Below are positions 1 through 6,057 of a stretch of DNA of 10,306 bases, one piece after another. Origin of the DNA: Thalassospiraceae bacterium (GTDB taxonomy: Bacteria > Pseudomonadota > Alphaproteobacteria > Rhodospirillales > Magnetovibrionaceae); assembly GCA_030637845.1 (NCBI GenBank), contig DAOWFT010000046.1, positions 1-10,306 on the forward strand, written 5' to 3'. Position numbers and translations under genes: made by a program. How positions within the stretch are numbered: the stretch's first letter is position 1; every line of letters starts with the position of its first letter. The notes beneath the pieces were generated by a model. The model saw only the letters and a list, made by a program, of their open reading frames with translations. It made no database searches and was not told where the DNA came from.

Positions 1-59
1 GATTCATACACATCGCTTGAAAGGCGGGTAATTGTCACACTAAACTTGAAATTGACAGA

Positions 60-290
60 TCAGACCGGCAAAGGGAATCCTTCCTCTCGCATTATTCGCT
101 CCTCCAGCGCAAAATGAGATTCAACCAGAACATGAATTTCACCCAACCGCCTTATGGCACCGGAAACATTCCCCCCGCTTTGATCGATGCGCGAATGCAG
201 GTCGTTCACTGATTCTATCAATGTCTGGTGTTCAAAATCGATGCCGGGAAAACCGGTTTCGAAATCTTTTCTCCACTCTATGAGAGCCAT
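60..290 (-). CDS. Truncated hemerythrin-like protein (N-terminal half only)
   Basis: The 76-residue product begins like a bacteriohemerythrin: W6, F10, G13, the I17-D18-F19-E20-H21 segment with the first iron-ligand histidine, and then H59-x3-E63, the HxxxE ligand pair. It stops at V76, just after the G71-F72-P73 that normally precedes the HxxxH and HxxxxD ligands. Family members are about 130 residues and carry a di-iron site that binds O2 or related ligands, so half of the four-helix bundle and several ligands are missing. The other two minus-strand frames after the stop close within about 35 nt and show no H-x3-H motif, so a single-base frameshift does not explain the loss. The ATG at 290 has AAGGA about 12 nt upstream and its own predicted promoter. 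It may be a decayed gene or a short functional protein. Divergence from nirS suggests expression under low oxygen or NO. Confidence 0.72.
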   Translation of the reverse strand: MALIEWRKDFETGFPGIDFEHQTLIESVNDLHSRIDQSGGNVSGAIRRLGEIHVLVESHFALEERIMREEGFPLPV

Positions 291-322
291 AATTCATCGG
301 TTCCTTGGCTGTTTTTTCCAAT

Positions 323-328
323 CTTATA
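323..328 (-). promoter_or_regulatory. -10 hexamer of the hemerythrin-like gene
   Basis: Read on the minus strand, this is TATAAG, four or five matches to the sigma-70 consensus. It sits at the distance from the palindrome at 350-363 expected of an activator-dependent promoter lacking a good -35. The predicted leader to the ATG at 290 is about 25 nt. Confidence 0.5.
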
Positions 329-349
329 CCCCGGTTCCTCTTAAGCCAA

Positions 350-363
350 TTGATAAGGATCAA
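350..363. promoter_or_regulatory. FNR/CRP-family palindrome (TTGAT-N4-ATCAA) facing the hemerythrin gene
   Basis: The sequence TTGATAAGGATCAA is an exact match to the canonical FNR/FixK-type inverted repeat. Its centre at 356.5 lies about 41 bp from a minus-strand start point near 315-316. That start is predicted from the -10-like hexamer TATAAG, read on the minus strand at 328-323. This is the geometry of a class II activator site, so the site probably drives the divergent hemerythrin ORF. Which regulator binds (FNR, FixK, NNR or DNR type) cannot be decided from the half-sites alone. Confidence 0.8.
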
Positions 364-410
364 AAGTCAATAAAAACAAAGCGTTAATATACAAAAGAAA
401 CTTAACCTTG

Positions 411-424
411 TTGACTCTAGTCAA
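411..424. promoter_or_regulatory. FNR/NNR/DNR-type palindrome (TTGAC-N4-GTCAA) upstream of nirS
   Basis: TTGACTCTAGTCAA is a perfect inverted repeat. Its GAC/GTC half-sites are common in NNR/DNR-type sites ahead of denitrification genes and are also tolerated by FNR. The centre at 417.5 is 41.5 bp upstream of a start near 459, predicted from the TATAGA at 447-452. This fits class II activation of nirS by an NO- or oxygen-responsive CRP/FNR-family protein. The regulator gene is not in the window. Confidence 0.85.
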
Positions 425-446
425 GGCAATAAATCTATGTATTGGC

Positions 447-452
447 TATAGA
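447..452 (+). promoter_or_regulatory. -10 hexamer of the nirS promoter
   Basis: TATAGA lies 29-30 bp past the centre of the palindrome at 411-424, which puts +1 near 459. No convincing -35 hexamer is present other than the activator site itself, as expected for class II dependent promoters. The resulting nirS leader is about 79 nt. Confidence 0.6.
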
Positions 453-467
453 TTATTTTGGATTTCG

Positions 468-488
468 GGCTCAATGGCCTGAGCCATT
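468..488 (+). promoter_or_regulatory. Overlapping stem-loops in the nirS leader
   Basis: Two hairpins can form just inside the predicted transcript 5' end. One pairs GGCTCA (468-473) with TGAGCC (480-485). The other pairs AATGGC (473-478) with GCCATT (483-488) around a four-base loop. They share bases, so only one can form at a time. Either could protect the 5' end of the mRNA. No function is shown. Confidence 0.3.
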
Positions 489-502
489 TAGCCCTGAATA
501 AA

Positions 503-524
503 GAATACACACAGAATACACACA
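503..524 (+). repeat. Tandem 11-bp duplication before the nirS ribosome binding site
   Basis: GAATACACACA occurs twice in perfect tandem, ending where the Shine-Dalgarno sequence AGGAGGG (524-530) begins. The tract is A/C rich and unstructured, which would keep the ribosome binding site open. It may equally be a chance slippage duplication. Confidence 0.6.
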
Positions 525-537
525 GGAGGGATGCCAA

Positions 538-2190
538 ATGAATATCAAGAGTTTTAGCTCGCTGACATCAGGTATTGCGGCACTTGCCGTTATTACGCTG
601 TCGTCCGTGGGAACATCGTTTGCTGCGGAAGTTCCAAAACTTAGCGCTGCCGAGCAGGCCCAAGCCAACAAAATCTATTTTGAACGCTGCGCCGGCTGTC
701 ATGGCGTGTTACGCAAGGGTGCAACCGGCAAACCGTTAACTGTCGATATTACCCGCGAACGCGGACACGAAGCATTGAGGGACTTCATCACCTATGGTTC
801 ACCCGCCGGTATGCCCAATTGGGGCACTTCGGGCGACCTTTCCAAAAAAGAAATAGACCTGATGGCAAAGTATCTACTGGTTGAGCCACAGGAACCGCCT
901 AAATGGGGCATGAAAGAAATGCGCGATAGCTGGAAGCTTATCGTCAAACCCAAAGATCGCCCCAAGAAAAAGCTGAACAACATCAATCTTGAAAATGCGT
1001 TCTCGGTTACCTTGCGTGACGCAGGCAAAGTAGCACTTATTGATGGCAACACTCACAAGATTGCCGCCGTTATTAAAACCGGCTACGCGGTTCATATTTC
1101 TCGTATGTCGGCATCGGGTCGCTATCTGTTTGTTATTGGTCGCGATGCACAGGTCAACATGATTGATATGTGGATGAAGGTTCCTGGCAACGTGGCACAA
1201 ATTAAGGTTGGTATCGAAGCCCGTTCGGTAGAAACCTCCAAATTTAAAGGCTACGAAGATAAGTACGCCATTGCCGGTTCTTATTGGCCGCCGCAATTCA
1301 CCATCATGGATGGTGATACGCTTGAGCCACTAAAAATCGCCTCAACCCGTGGTTATACCGTGGATGATCCAGCTGAATATCATCCCGAACCCCGTGTGGC
1401 GGCTATCGTTGCCTCACACTACAAGCCGGAATTCATCGTTAATGTTAAGGAAACCGGCAAGATATTGATGATCAACTATAAGGACATCAATAACCTAAAC
1501 ATTACTACTGTTGCTACGGAGCGTTTTCTTCATGACGGCGGTTTCGATAGCACCAAGCGTTATTTCCTAACTGCGGCAAATGCCCGTAATACCATCGTGG
1601 TTATCGACACCAAGACCAGTAAGCTGGTCAAGTTGATCCGCGAAGGTGTTAACACAACACCGCATCCGGGACGTGGCGCTAACTTTGTTCATCCTAAGTT
1701 TGGCCCGGTTTGGGCTACCAGTGGACTTGGTGACGATCAGGTTATCCTTATTGGTACCGATCCGGTTAAGCATAAGCAGTATGCTTGGAAGGTTGTTGCC
1801 TCTATTGACGGTCTTGGTGGCGGTTCGCTGTTCATCAAAACCCATCCAAAATCCAAAAACCTTTGGGTTGATGCACCACTTAATTCGGACGAAGAAATTT
1901 ATCAGTCCATCGGTGTGTTCGATATCAATAATTTGGACAAGGAAATTGTATCACTGCCAATTGCCAAGTGGGCCAATCTGGGTGAAGGCGCCAAACGTGT
2001 TGTTCAGCCAGAATACAACAAAGCTGGTGACGAGGTCTGGTTCTCCGTCTGGAACGGCGCAAACCAGAAATCGGCAATCGTTGTGGTTGACGACAAGACC
2101 CGCAAGCTCAAGAAAGTGATCAAGGACAAGCGCCTTGTCACCCCAACAGGCAAGTTCAACGTCTACAACACGATGAACGACGTCTATTGA
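538..2190 (+). CDS. nirS: Cytochrome cd1 nitrite reductase (NO-forming), NirS
   Basis: This periplasmic respiratory enzyme reduces nitrite to nitric oxide. The 550-residue precursor starts with a Sec signal peptide, with likely cleavage after the SFA at residues 27-29. A cytochrome c domain follows, with C51-A-G-C54-H55 for heme c and M92, in the GSPAGMPNWGTSG segment, as the likely axial methionine. The remainder is the eight-bladed d1 propeller. H186 (in GYAVHIS) fits the proximal d1 ligand, and H332 (FLHDGG) and H376 (TPHPGRG) fit the two active-site histidines, His327 and His369 in Pseudomonas numbering. The C-terminus VTPTGKFNVYNT is typical of the family. Length is close to the 560-600 residues of characterised NirS, with no sign of truncation. 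The ATG follows AGGAGGG at 7-nt spacing. It is the first gene after an FNR/NNR-type promoter, and an RNA hairpin separates it from nirE. Confidence 0.98.
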   Translation: MNIKSFSSLTSGIAALAVITLSSVGTSFAAEVPKLSAAEQAQANKIYFERCAGCHGVLRKGATGKPLTVDITRERGHEALRDFITYGSPAGMPNWGTSGDLSKKEIDLMAKYLLVEPQEPPKWGMKEMRDSWKLIVKPKDRPKKKLNNINLENAFSVTLRDAGKVALIDGNTHKIAAVIKTGYAVHISRMSASGRYLFVIGRDAQVNMIDMWMKVPGNVAQIKVGIEARSVETSKFKGYEDKYAIAGSYWPPQFTIMDGDTLEPLKIASTRGYTVDDPAEYHPEPRVAAIVASHYKPEFIVNVKETGKILMINYKDINNLNITTVATERFLHDGGFDSTKRYFLTAANARNTIVVIDTKTSKLVKLIREGVNTTPHPGRGANFVHPKFGPVWATSGLGDDQVILIGTDPVKHKQYAWKVVASIDGLGGGSLFIKTHPKSKNLWVDAPLNSDEEIYQSIGVFDINNLDKEIVSLPIAKWANLGEGAKRVVQPEYNKAGDEVWFSVWNGANQKSAIVVVDDKTRKLKKVIKDKRLVTPTGKFNVYNTMNDVY

Positions 2191-2201
2191 GAACGGTTAA
2201 T

Positions 2202-2227
2202 TGGGACGGGGAATGTTCCTCGTCCCA
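2202..2227 (+). terminator. Strong hairpin between nirS and nirE (attenuator or mRNA 3'-end stabiliser)
   Basis: TGGGACGGGG (2202-2211) pairs with CCTCGTCCCA (2218-2227), giving a 10-bp stem with one G-U pair and a short AT-rich loop. Only CTTT follows, so it lacks the U tract of an efficient intrinsic terminator. It sits 11 nt past the nirS stop codon. Partial termination, or processing that leaves a stable monocistronic nirS message, would let the structural gene be expressed above the biosynthetic genes. Confidence 0.6.
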
Positions 2228-2276
2228 CTTTCCCGAGATGTCAGCTTGATGGATTTTATGTAGGGCATTCTTTTAG

Positions 2277-2292
2277 AGGAGGGATCCCCCCC
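2277..2292 (+). promoter_or_regulatory. nirE ribosome binding site with a C7 tract
   Basis: AGGAGGG (2277-2283) is followed by AT and seven consecutive C residues (2286-2292), running directly into the GTG start at 2293. Spacing is 9 nt. No ATG in frame lies closer, so this site fixes the GTG as the start. Confidence 0.7.
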
Positions 2293-3111
2293 GTGAATAA
2301 TAAGAGCAATAACGACAAGGTAGGAAAAGTCTATCTAGTGGGCGGTGGCCCGGGCGATCCTGAATTGTTGACCATGAAGGCCTACCGGGTACTCAGCGAA
2401 GCCGATGCGGTTGTTTATGACAGGCTGGTATCGGACGAAGTTATCAACCTTGTTCCCGCTGGCGCTGCCCGGATTTTTGTCGGCAAGCAAACCAGCAACC
2501 ACACCATGCCCCAAGAAGAAATAAATGCAACGCTGGTAAATCTGGCGTTGAGCGGCCATACGGTTGTGCGGCTTAAGGGTGGCGATCCATATGTATTTGG
2601 TCGCGGCAGTGAAGAAGCAATTGAGCTTATAAAAGCCGAAGTTCCGTTTGAAGTTATACCCGGCATAACCGCCGCCGCCGGTGCTGCCGCATCCATTGGG
2701 GTGCCGCTGACCCACCGGGGTATGGCAAATGGGGTGCGCTTTGTTACCAGGCATTGTCGGTCCGATATGCCGCTTGATATGAACTGGAAAAGCCTCGCCG
2801 ACCCCGACACAACGCTGGTGGTCTATATGGGGCTTGCCAATATGGGGCAAATCACCGCAAACCTAATGGCCGCAGGGCTTGATGGTGCAACTCCGGTAAT
2901 TGCCGTTTCCAAGGCAACAATGCCTGAGCAGCGGTCGTGCAAGGCAACCCTTGCGACACTGGTAGACACCATTAACGCCCAAAAGTTGAACGGCCCAGTA
3001 TTAATTATCATCGGACAAGTTGCAAGCTTGGCAGATATCATAGGATCAGAGATGATATCCCATGGAGGTAGCGACGATGATGAAGATGTTAAGTCAGTCG
3101 CCCGCGCGTAA
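2293..3111 (+). CDS. nirE: Uroporphyrinogen-III C-methyltransferase, NirE
   Basis: This cytoplasmic enzyme uses two S-adenosylmethionine molecules to methylate uroporphyrinogen III at C2 and C7, giving precorrin-2, the branch point to siroheme and heme d1. The 272-residue protein has the SUMT signatures in order: VGGGPGDPELLTMKA (from V16), VVRLKGGDPYVFGRGSEE (GDP at 97-99) and PGITAAAG (from P123). Length fits single-domain SUMT; there is no CysG-type dehydrogenase/ferrochelatase domain, so siroheme completion must come from elsewhere. The start is GTG, with no in-frame ATG nearby. The acidic tail (SDDDEDVKSVARA) is encoded by the same DNA that carries the nirC start, overlapping it by 35 nt. 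The SUMT family also includes cobA of cobalamin synthesis, but position between nirS and nirC makes NirE the better name. Confidence 0.95.
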   Translation: MNNKSNNDKVGKVYLVGGGPGDPELLTMKAYRVLSEADAVVYDRLVSDEVINLVPAGAARIFVGKQTSNHTMPQEEINATLVNLALSGHTVVRLKGGDPYVFGRGSEEAIELIKAEVPFEVIPGITAAAGAAASIGVPLTHRGMANGVRFVTRHCRSDMPLDMNWKSLADPDTTLVVYMGLANMGQITANLMAAGLDGATPVIAVSKATMPEQRSCKATLATLVDTINAQKLNGPVLIIIGQVASLADIIGSEMISHGGSDDDEDVKSVARA

Positions 3112-3445
3112 TGTATTCATTAGTGCGGGCTTGTTTTTTTTACTGTTAGCCTTTTCAGTCCCCGCAGCAGGAACTGAGCAAGATCCTGAACCAAAACGTC
3201 AGCGCGAACTTATTCACTTACTTGTACAAGACTGCGGCTCGTGTCACGGGCTTACGCTTAAGGGCGGCTTGGGCCCTGCGCTATTACCGCAAGACCTTGA
3301 AGGCAAAGATAACGAATACCTGAGCGAGGTAATACTTGAAGGTGTTCCCGGAACGCCAATGCCGCCGTGGAATGTTGAAATAACCGAAAATGAAGTAAGG
3401 TGGCTTGTCCGGCGGATGAAGGAAGGCGAAATAAATGACCGTTAA
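3077..3445 (+). CDS. nirC: Periplasmic monoheme cytochrome c, NirC
   Basis: This small c-type cytochrome of the nir cluster is reported in Pseudomonas to donate electrons to NirS, and it may also serve heme d1 maturation. The 122-residue precursor has a signal peptide with an R11-N12 turn and a hydrophobic stretch at about 13-28, cleaved near A30-A31. The heme site is C53-G-S-C56-H57, and M95 in GTPMPPW is the probable sixth ligand. The ATG at 3077 is preferred because GGAGG (3064-3068) lies 8 nt upstream. An in-frame ATG at 3062 would place that Shine-Dalgarno inside the gene, and the ATG at 3080 is a further candidate. The gene overlaps the end of nirE by 35 nt and the start of nirF by 11 nt, suggesting translational coupling. 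Confidence 0.92.
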   Translation: MMKMLSQSPARNVFISAGLFFLLLAFSVPAAGTEQDPEPKRQRELIHLLVQDCGSCHGLTLKGGLGPALLPQDLEGKDNEYLSEVILEGVPGTPMPPWNVEITENEVRWLVRRMKEGEINDR

Positions 3446-4616
3446 ATACCTTATTCGCACGTTTGTTTTTGCCGCCCTGTTGCTTGCATCTTCGGGCTCG
3501 CTTGCCGACATGCGCGGCAGCGGGGACCTTGGGGTGATAATTGAACGCGCCAGCGGTTCCATTCAGATAATTGAAACCACCAACCGGACAAAACTGTTTA
3601 GCGTTGAAGGCTTGGGCGACCTTAGTCATGCCTCGGTGGTGTTTTCACGCGATCAACGTTTTGCCTTTGTATTTGGCCGTGATGGCGGATTGACCAAAGT
3701 TGATATACTGACCGGAAAAATCGTCAAGCGTGTGGTGCAGGGCGGCAATGCCATCGGTGGGGCAATTTCACAGGATGGTAAACTGGTTGCGGTTTCCAAT
3801 TATGAACCGGGCGGAGTCCGGGTGTTTAATTCCCAAACGCTTGAAATGGTAGCCGATATTCCAGCCGAATATGATGGCGGCCTGCTTTCAAAAACGGTTG
3901 GGTTGGTTGATGCTCCGGGGAACAAGTTTATATTTTCCCTTTATGATGCCGGGCAAACGTGGATTGCAGACTTTTCCGCATCCAATACGCCGGTAATTAC
4001 AAAGTTTACCGACATTGGTTTGCTGCCCTATGACGGCCTTATAACCCCCGATGCCCGTTATTATATTGCCGGGCTGTTTGGCGAAGACGGTATGGCCATG
4101 CTTGATTTATGGCACCCGGAAAAGGGCATAAAACGCATACTGGATGGCTATGGCCGGGGCGAGGAGCCGTTACCGGTTTACAAGATGCCGCATCTGGAAG
4201 GCTGGGCCGCAGCCGGCGGAAATATTTTTCTGCCCGCCATTGGCCGCTATGAGGTTTTGGTTGTAAGTGCCAGTAGCTGGAAAGAAGTTGCCCGCATCCC
4301 GGTTCATGGCCAGCCGGTGTTTGCCATGGCCCGGCCCGATGGCCGGCAGGTCTGGGTCAACTTTGCCCACCCCAAAAACGATGTTTTGCAGGTCATTGAT
4401 GTTGATACCATGAGCATAATTAAAACCTTTAAACCCGGCAGGGCAATATTACATATGGAATTCACTCCCCGGGGTGAACAGATATGGGTATCGGTTCGTG
4501 ATCGCAACGTGGTTGAAGTTTATGACACCACAACATTAGAAAAAATAACCGAACTTCCAGTCGACACCCCCAGCGGTATTTTCCTGAGCGCACGCGCCTC
4601 CAGGATGGGGCTTTGA
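3435..4616 (+). CDS. nirF: Heme d1 biosynthesis protein NirF
   Basis: NirF is a d1-type beta-propeller needed for heme d1 formation. It binds late d1 intermediates, but its exact reaction is unsettled in the literature. The 393-residue product resembles the NirS d1 domain without the cytochrome c domain and has no CxxCH. An N-terminal Sec signal (hydrophobic at about 10-18, SLA-D cleavage near residue 24) places it in the periplasm. No lipobox cysteine is present, so it appears soluble, as in Paracoccus, rather than a lipoprotein as reported for Pseudomonas aeruginosa. Repeated VxDxxT and PDG/RDG blade motifs recur through the protein. Its start overlaps the nirC end by 11 nt, and nirD begins 3 nt after its stop. 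Confidence 0.94.
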   Translation: MTVKYLIRTFVFAALLLASSGSLADMRGSGDLGVIIERASGSIQIIETTNRTKLFSVEGLGDLSHASVVFSRDQRFAFVFGRDGGLTKVDILTGKIVKRVVQGGNAIGGAISQDGKLVAVSNYEPGGVRVFNSQTLEMVADIPAEYDGGLLSKTVGLVDAPGNKFIFSLYDAGQTWIADFSASNTPVITKFTDIGLLPYDGLITPDARYYIAGLFGEDGMAMLDLWHPEKGIKRILDGYGRGEEPLPVYKMPHLEGWAAAGGNIFLPAIGRYEVLVVSASSWKEVARIPVHGQPVFAMARPDGRQVWVNFAHPKNDVLQVIDVDTMSIIKTFKPGRAILHMEFTPRGEQIWVSVRDRNVVEVYDTTTLEKITELPVDTPSGIFLSARASRMGL

Positions 4617-4619
4617 AAA

Positions 4620-5066
4620 ATGTTTGAAACCGATAAAAAGCTACTTAACGATTTCCAGCGCGATTTTCCGCTTGTCCCCCGACCCTTTGCCGAAATTGGA
4701 AGAAGCTTAGGCATAAGCGAAGGCGAGGTGCTGGAAGATTTTACCCGTCATATTGAAAACAAAACCATCAGCCGCATCGGCGCGGTGGTGCGGCCGGGAA
4801 CAGTCGGCGTCAGCACACTTGCGGCGATGAAGGTACCTCAGGAAAAATTAATCGAGATTGCAAAAATTGTCTCAAGCTTTGACGAGGTAAACCATAATTA
4901 CGAACGCGAACACAGTTTTAACCTTTGGTTCGTTATTACCGCGCCGAATGAGAGCAGGTTGCAAGAGGTTCTGGCAGAAATTGAAAACAAGACCGGAATT
5001 ACCCCGATGAACCTGCCGATGGAACATGATTATCATCTTGATTTGGGATTTAAACTTAAATGGTAG
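4620..5066 (+). CDS. nirD: Siroheme decarboxylase subunit NirD
   Basis: NirD works with NirL, NirG and NirH to remove the acetate carboxyls at C12 and C18 of siroheme, giving 12,18-didecarboxysiroheme in the cytoplasm. The 148-residue protein has the AsnC/Lrp-like fold of the family: a winged-helix region at about 4-50 (DKKLLNDFQRDFPL, then ISEGEVLEDF) and a RAM-like domain beyond about 60. H92-N-Y-E-R-E-H98 followed by FNLWFV is the NirD/NirG signature. The length and the tail DYHLDLGFKLKW match NirD. Despite the fold it is an enzyme subunit, not a transcription factor. It is separated from nirF by 3 nt and overlaps nirL by 7 nt. Confidence 0.94.
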   Translation: MFETDKKLLNDFQRDFPLVPRPFAEIGRSLGISEGEVLEDFTRHIENKTISRIGAVVRPGTVGVSTLAAMKVPQEKLIEIAKIVSSFDEVNHNYEREHSFNLWFVITAPNESRLQEVLAEIENKTGITPMNLPMEHDYHLDLGFKLKW

Positions 5067-5599
5067 CAAGCACCATTATGGCCCGAGCCAACCATAAGCT
5101 TAGTGATTTTGCCGTAAGCGATGATGAGCTTGCCTTGCTTGAAGCCCTCTGCACCGGCCTGCCACTTGATCCCCGGCCATATAATGTGTTGGGCGCAAGG
5201 CTCGGCATGAGCGAGGCCGGGGTAATAAGTGCGCTTGAAAGCCTAATAGAACGCAATATCATCCGTCGCTTTGGTGTTGTGGTGCAGCACCGGCGTTTGG
5301 GCTACACCGCCAACGCAATGGTGGTGTGGGACATTCCAGATGAAATGGTCGATGAAATTGGCAGACGCATGGGTGAATTTGATTTTGTGACACTTTGCTA
5401 TCAGCGTCCACGCAGGCTGCCTGACTGGCCGTATAATCTTTTTTGTATGGTTCATGGGGCCAAGCGCGAAATTGTTTTGTCGCAGGTGCGTGAACTTGCC
5501 GACAAATTGGGAATCAATGACATACCCAATGAAGTCCTTTTTAGTAATCGTCAATTCAAACAGCGCGGCGCACGTTATACAAACGGTGAAAAACGATGA
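5060..5599 (+). CDS. nirL: Siroheme decarboxylase subunit NirL
   Basis: This is the partner of NirD in siroheme decarboxylation. The 179-residue AsnC/Lrp-like protein has a winged-helix region at about 20-70 and then the NirL/NirH signature C113-Y-Q-R-P-R-R-L-P-D-W-P-Y-N-L-F-C-M-V-H132-G. The ATG at 5060 overlaps the nirD stop. It has only a weak purine stretch upstream, and an in-frame ATG at 5078 is an alternative that would remove six residues, so the N-terminus is uncertain. The gene ends with an ATGA overlap into nirG. Confidence 0.93.
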   Translation: MVASTIMARANHKLSDFAVSDDELALLEALCTGLPLDPRPYNVLGARLGMSEAGVISALESLIERNIIRRFGVVVQHRRLGYTANAMVVWDIPDEMVDEIGRRMGEFDFVTLCYQRPRRLPDWPYNLFCMVHGAKREIVLSQVRELADKLGINDIPNEVLFSNRQFKQRGARYTNGEKR

Positions 5600-6054
5600 G
5601 TGAAGCCATATTGGACGCACAAGACAGGCTGGTAATAAATGCGCTGCAGGGTGGGTTTCCAATATGTGACCGCCCCTATCTTGAGGCCGGGGCCGCCCTT
5701 GGCATGGGTGAAGATGAATTGATAACCCGCATTGATGGAATGTTGAAAAGCGGTGTCCTTAGCCGTTTTGGGCCACTGGTCAATGCCGAACGCATGGGCG
5801 GGGGCTTAACGCTGGCGGCGCTTTCGGTTCCACAAGATGATTTTGAACGGGTGGCGGAATTGGTAAATGCCCACCCCGAGATAGCGCACAATTATGAACG
5901 CGAACACGAATATAATATGTGGTTTGTGATAGCCACCGAAACCAGGCAAGAAATAGAAAAAATCATCAATGCAATTGAAAATGAAACCGGACTTTCGGTG
6001 TTGAACGTTCCCAAAATGGAAGAATTTTTCATTGGTCTTAAGTTTGAGGTTTAA
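5596..6054 (+). CDS. nirG: Siroheme decarboxylase subunit NirG
   Basis: The 152-residue AsnC/Lrp-like protein is paralogous to NirD. It shares the early LxxGFPxxxRPYxEaGaaLGM winged-helix segment and the H98-N-Y-E-R-E-H104 block followed by YNMWFV. Within the decarboxylase set it is read as the NirD-like member of the second pair, with NirH. The start codon lies in an ATGA overlap with the nirL stop, implying translational coupling. The assignment to NirG rather than NirD rests mainly on gene order, because the two are close in sequence. Confidence 0.9.
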   Translation: MSEAILDAQDRLVINALQGGFPICDRPYLEAGAALGMGEDELITRIDGMLKSGVLSRFGPLVNAERMGGGLTLAALSVPQDDFERVAELVNAHPEIAHNYEREHEYNMWFVIATETRQEIEKIINAIENETGLSVLNVPKMEEFFIGLKFEV

Positions 6055-6057
6055 TCC

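Noticed and set aside
187..387. 66-codon plus-strand frame across the hemerythrin start and the intergenic region
   Set aside because: It overlaps the better supported minus-strand gene and runs through the FNR-type palindrome. It has no good ribosome site or recognisable product.
1646..2119. 157-codon open frame on the plus strand inside nirS
   Set aside because: It lies wholly inside the well-supported nirS gene in another frame, and its product shows no recognisable domain.
2335..2850. 171-codon open frame antisense to nirE
   Set aside because: Its product has no recognisable motif, and the opposite strand encodes clear SUMT motifs throughout. It is a shadow frame.
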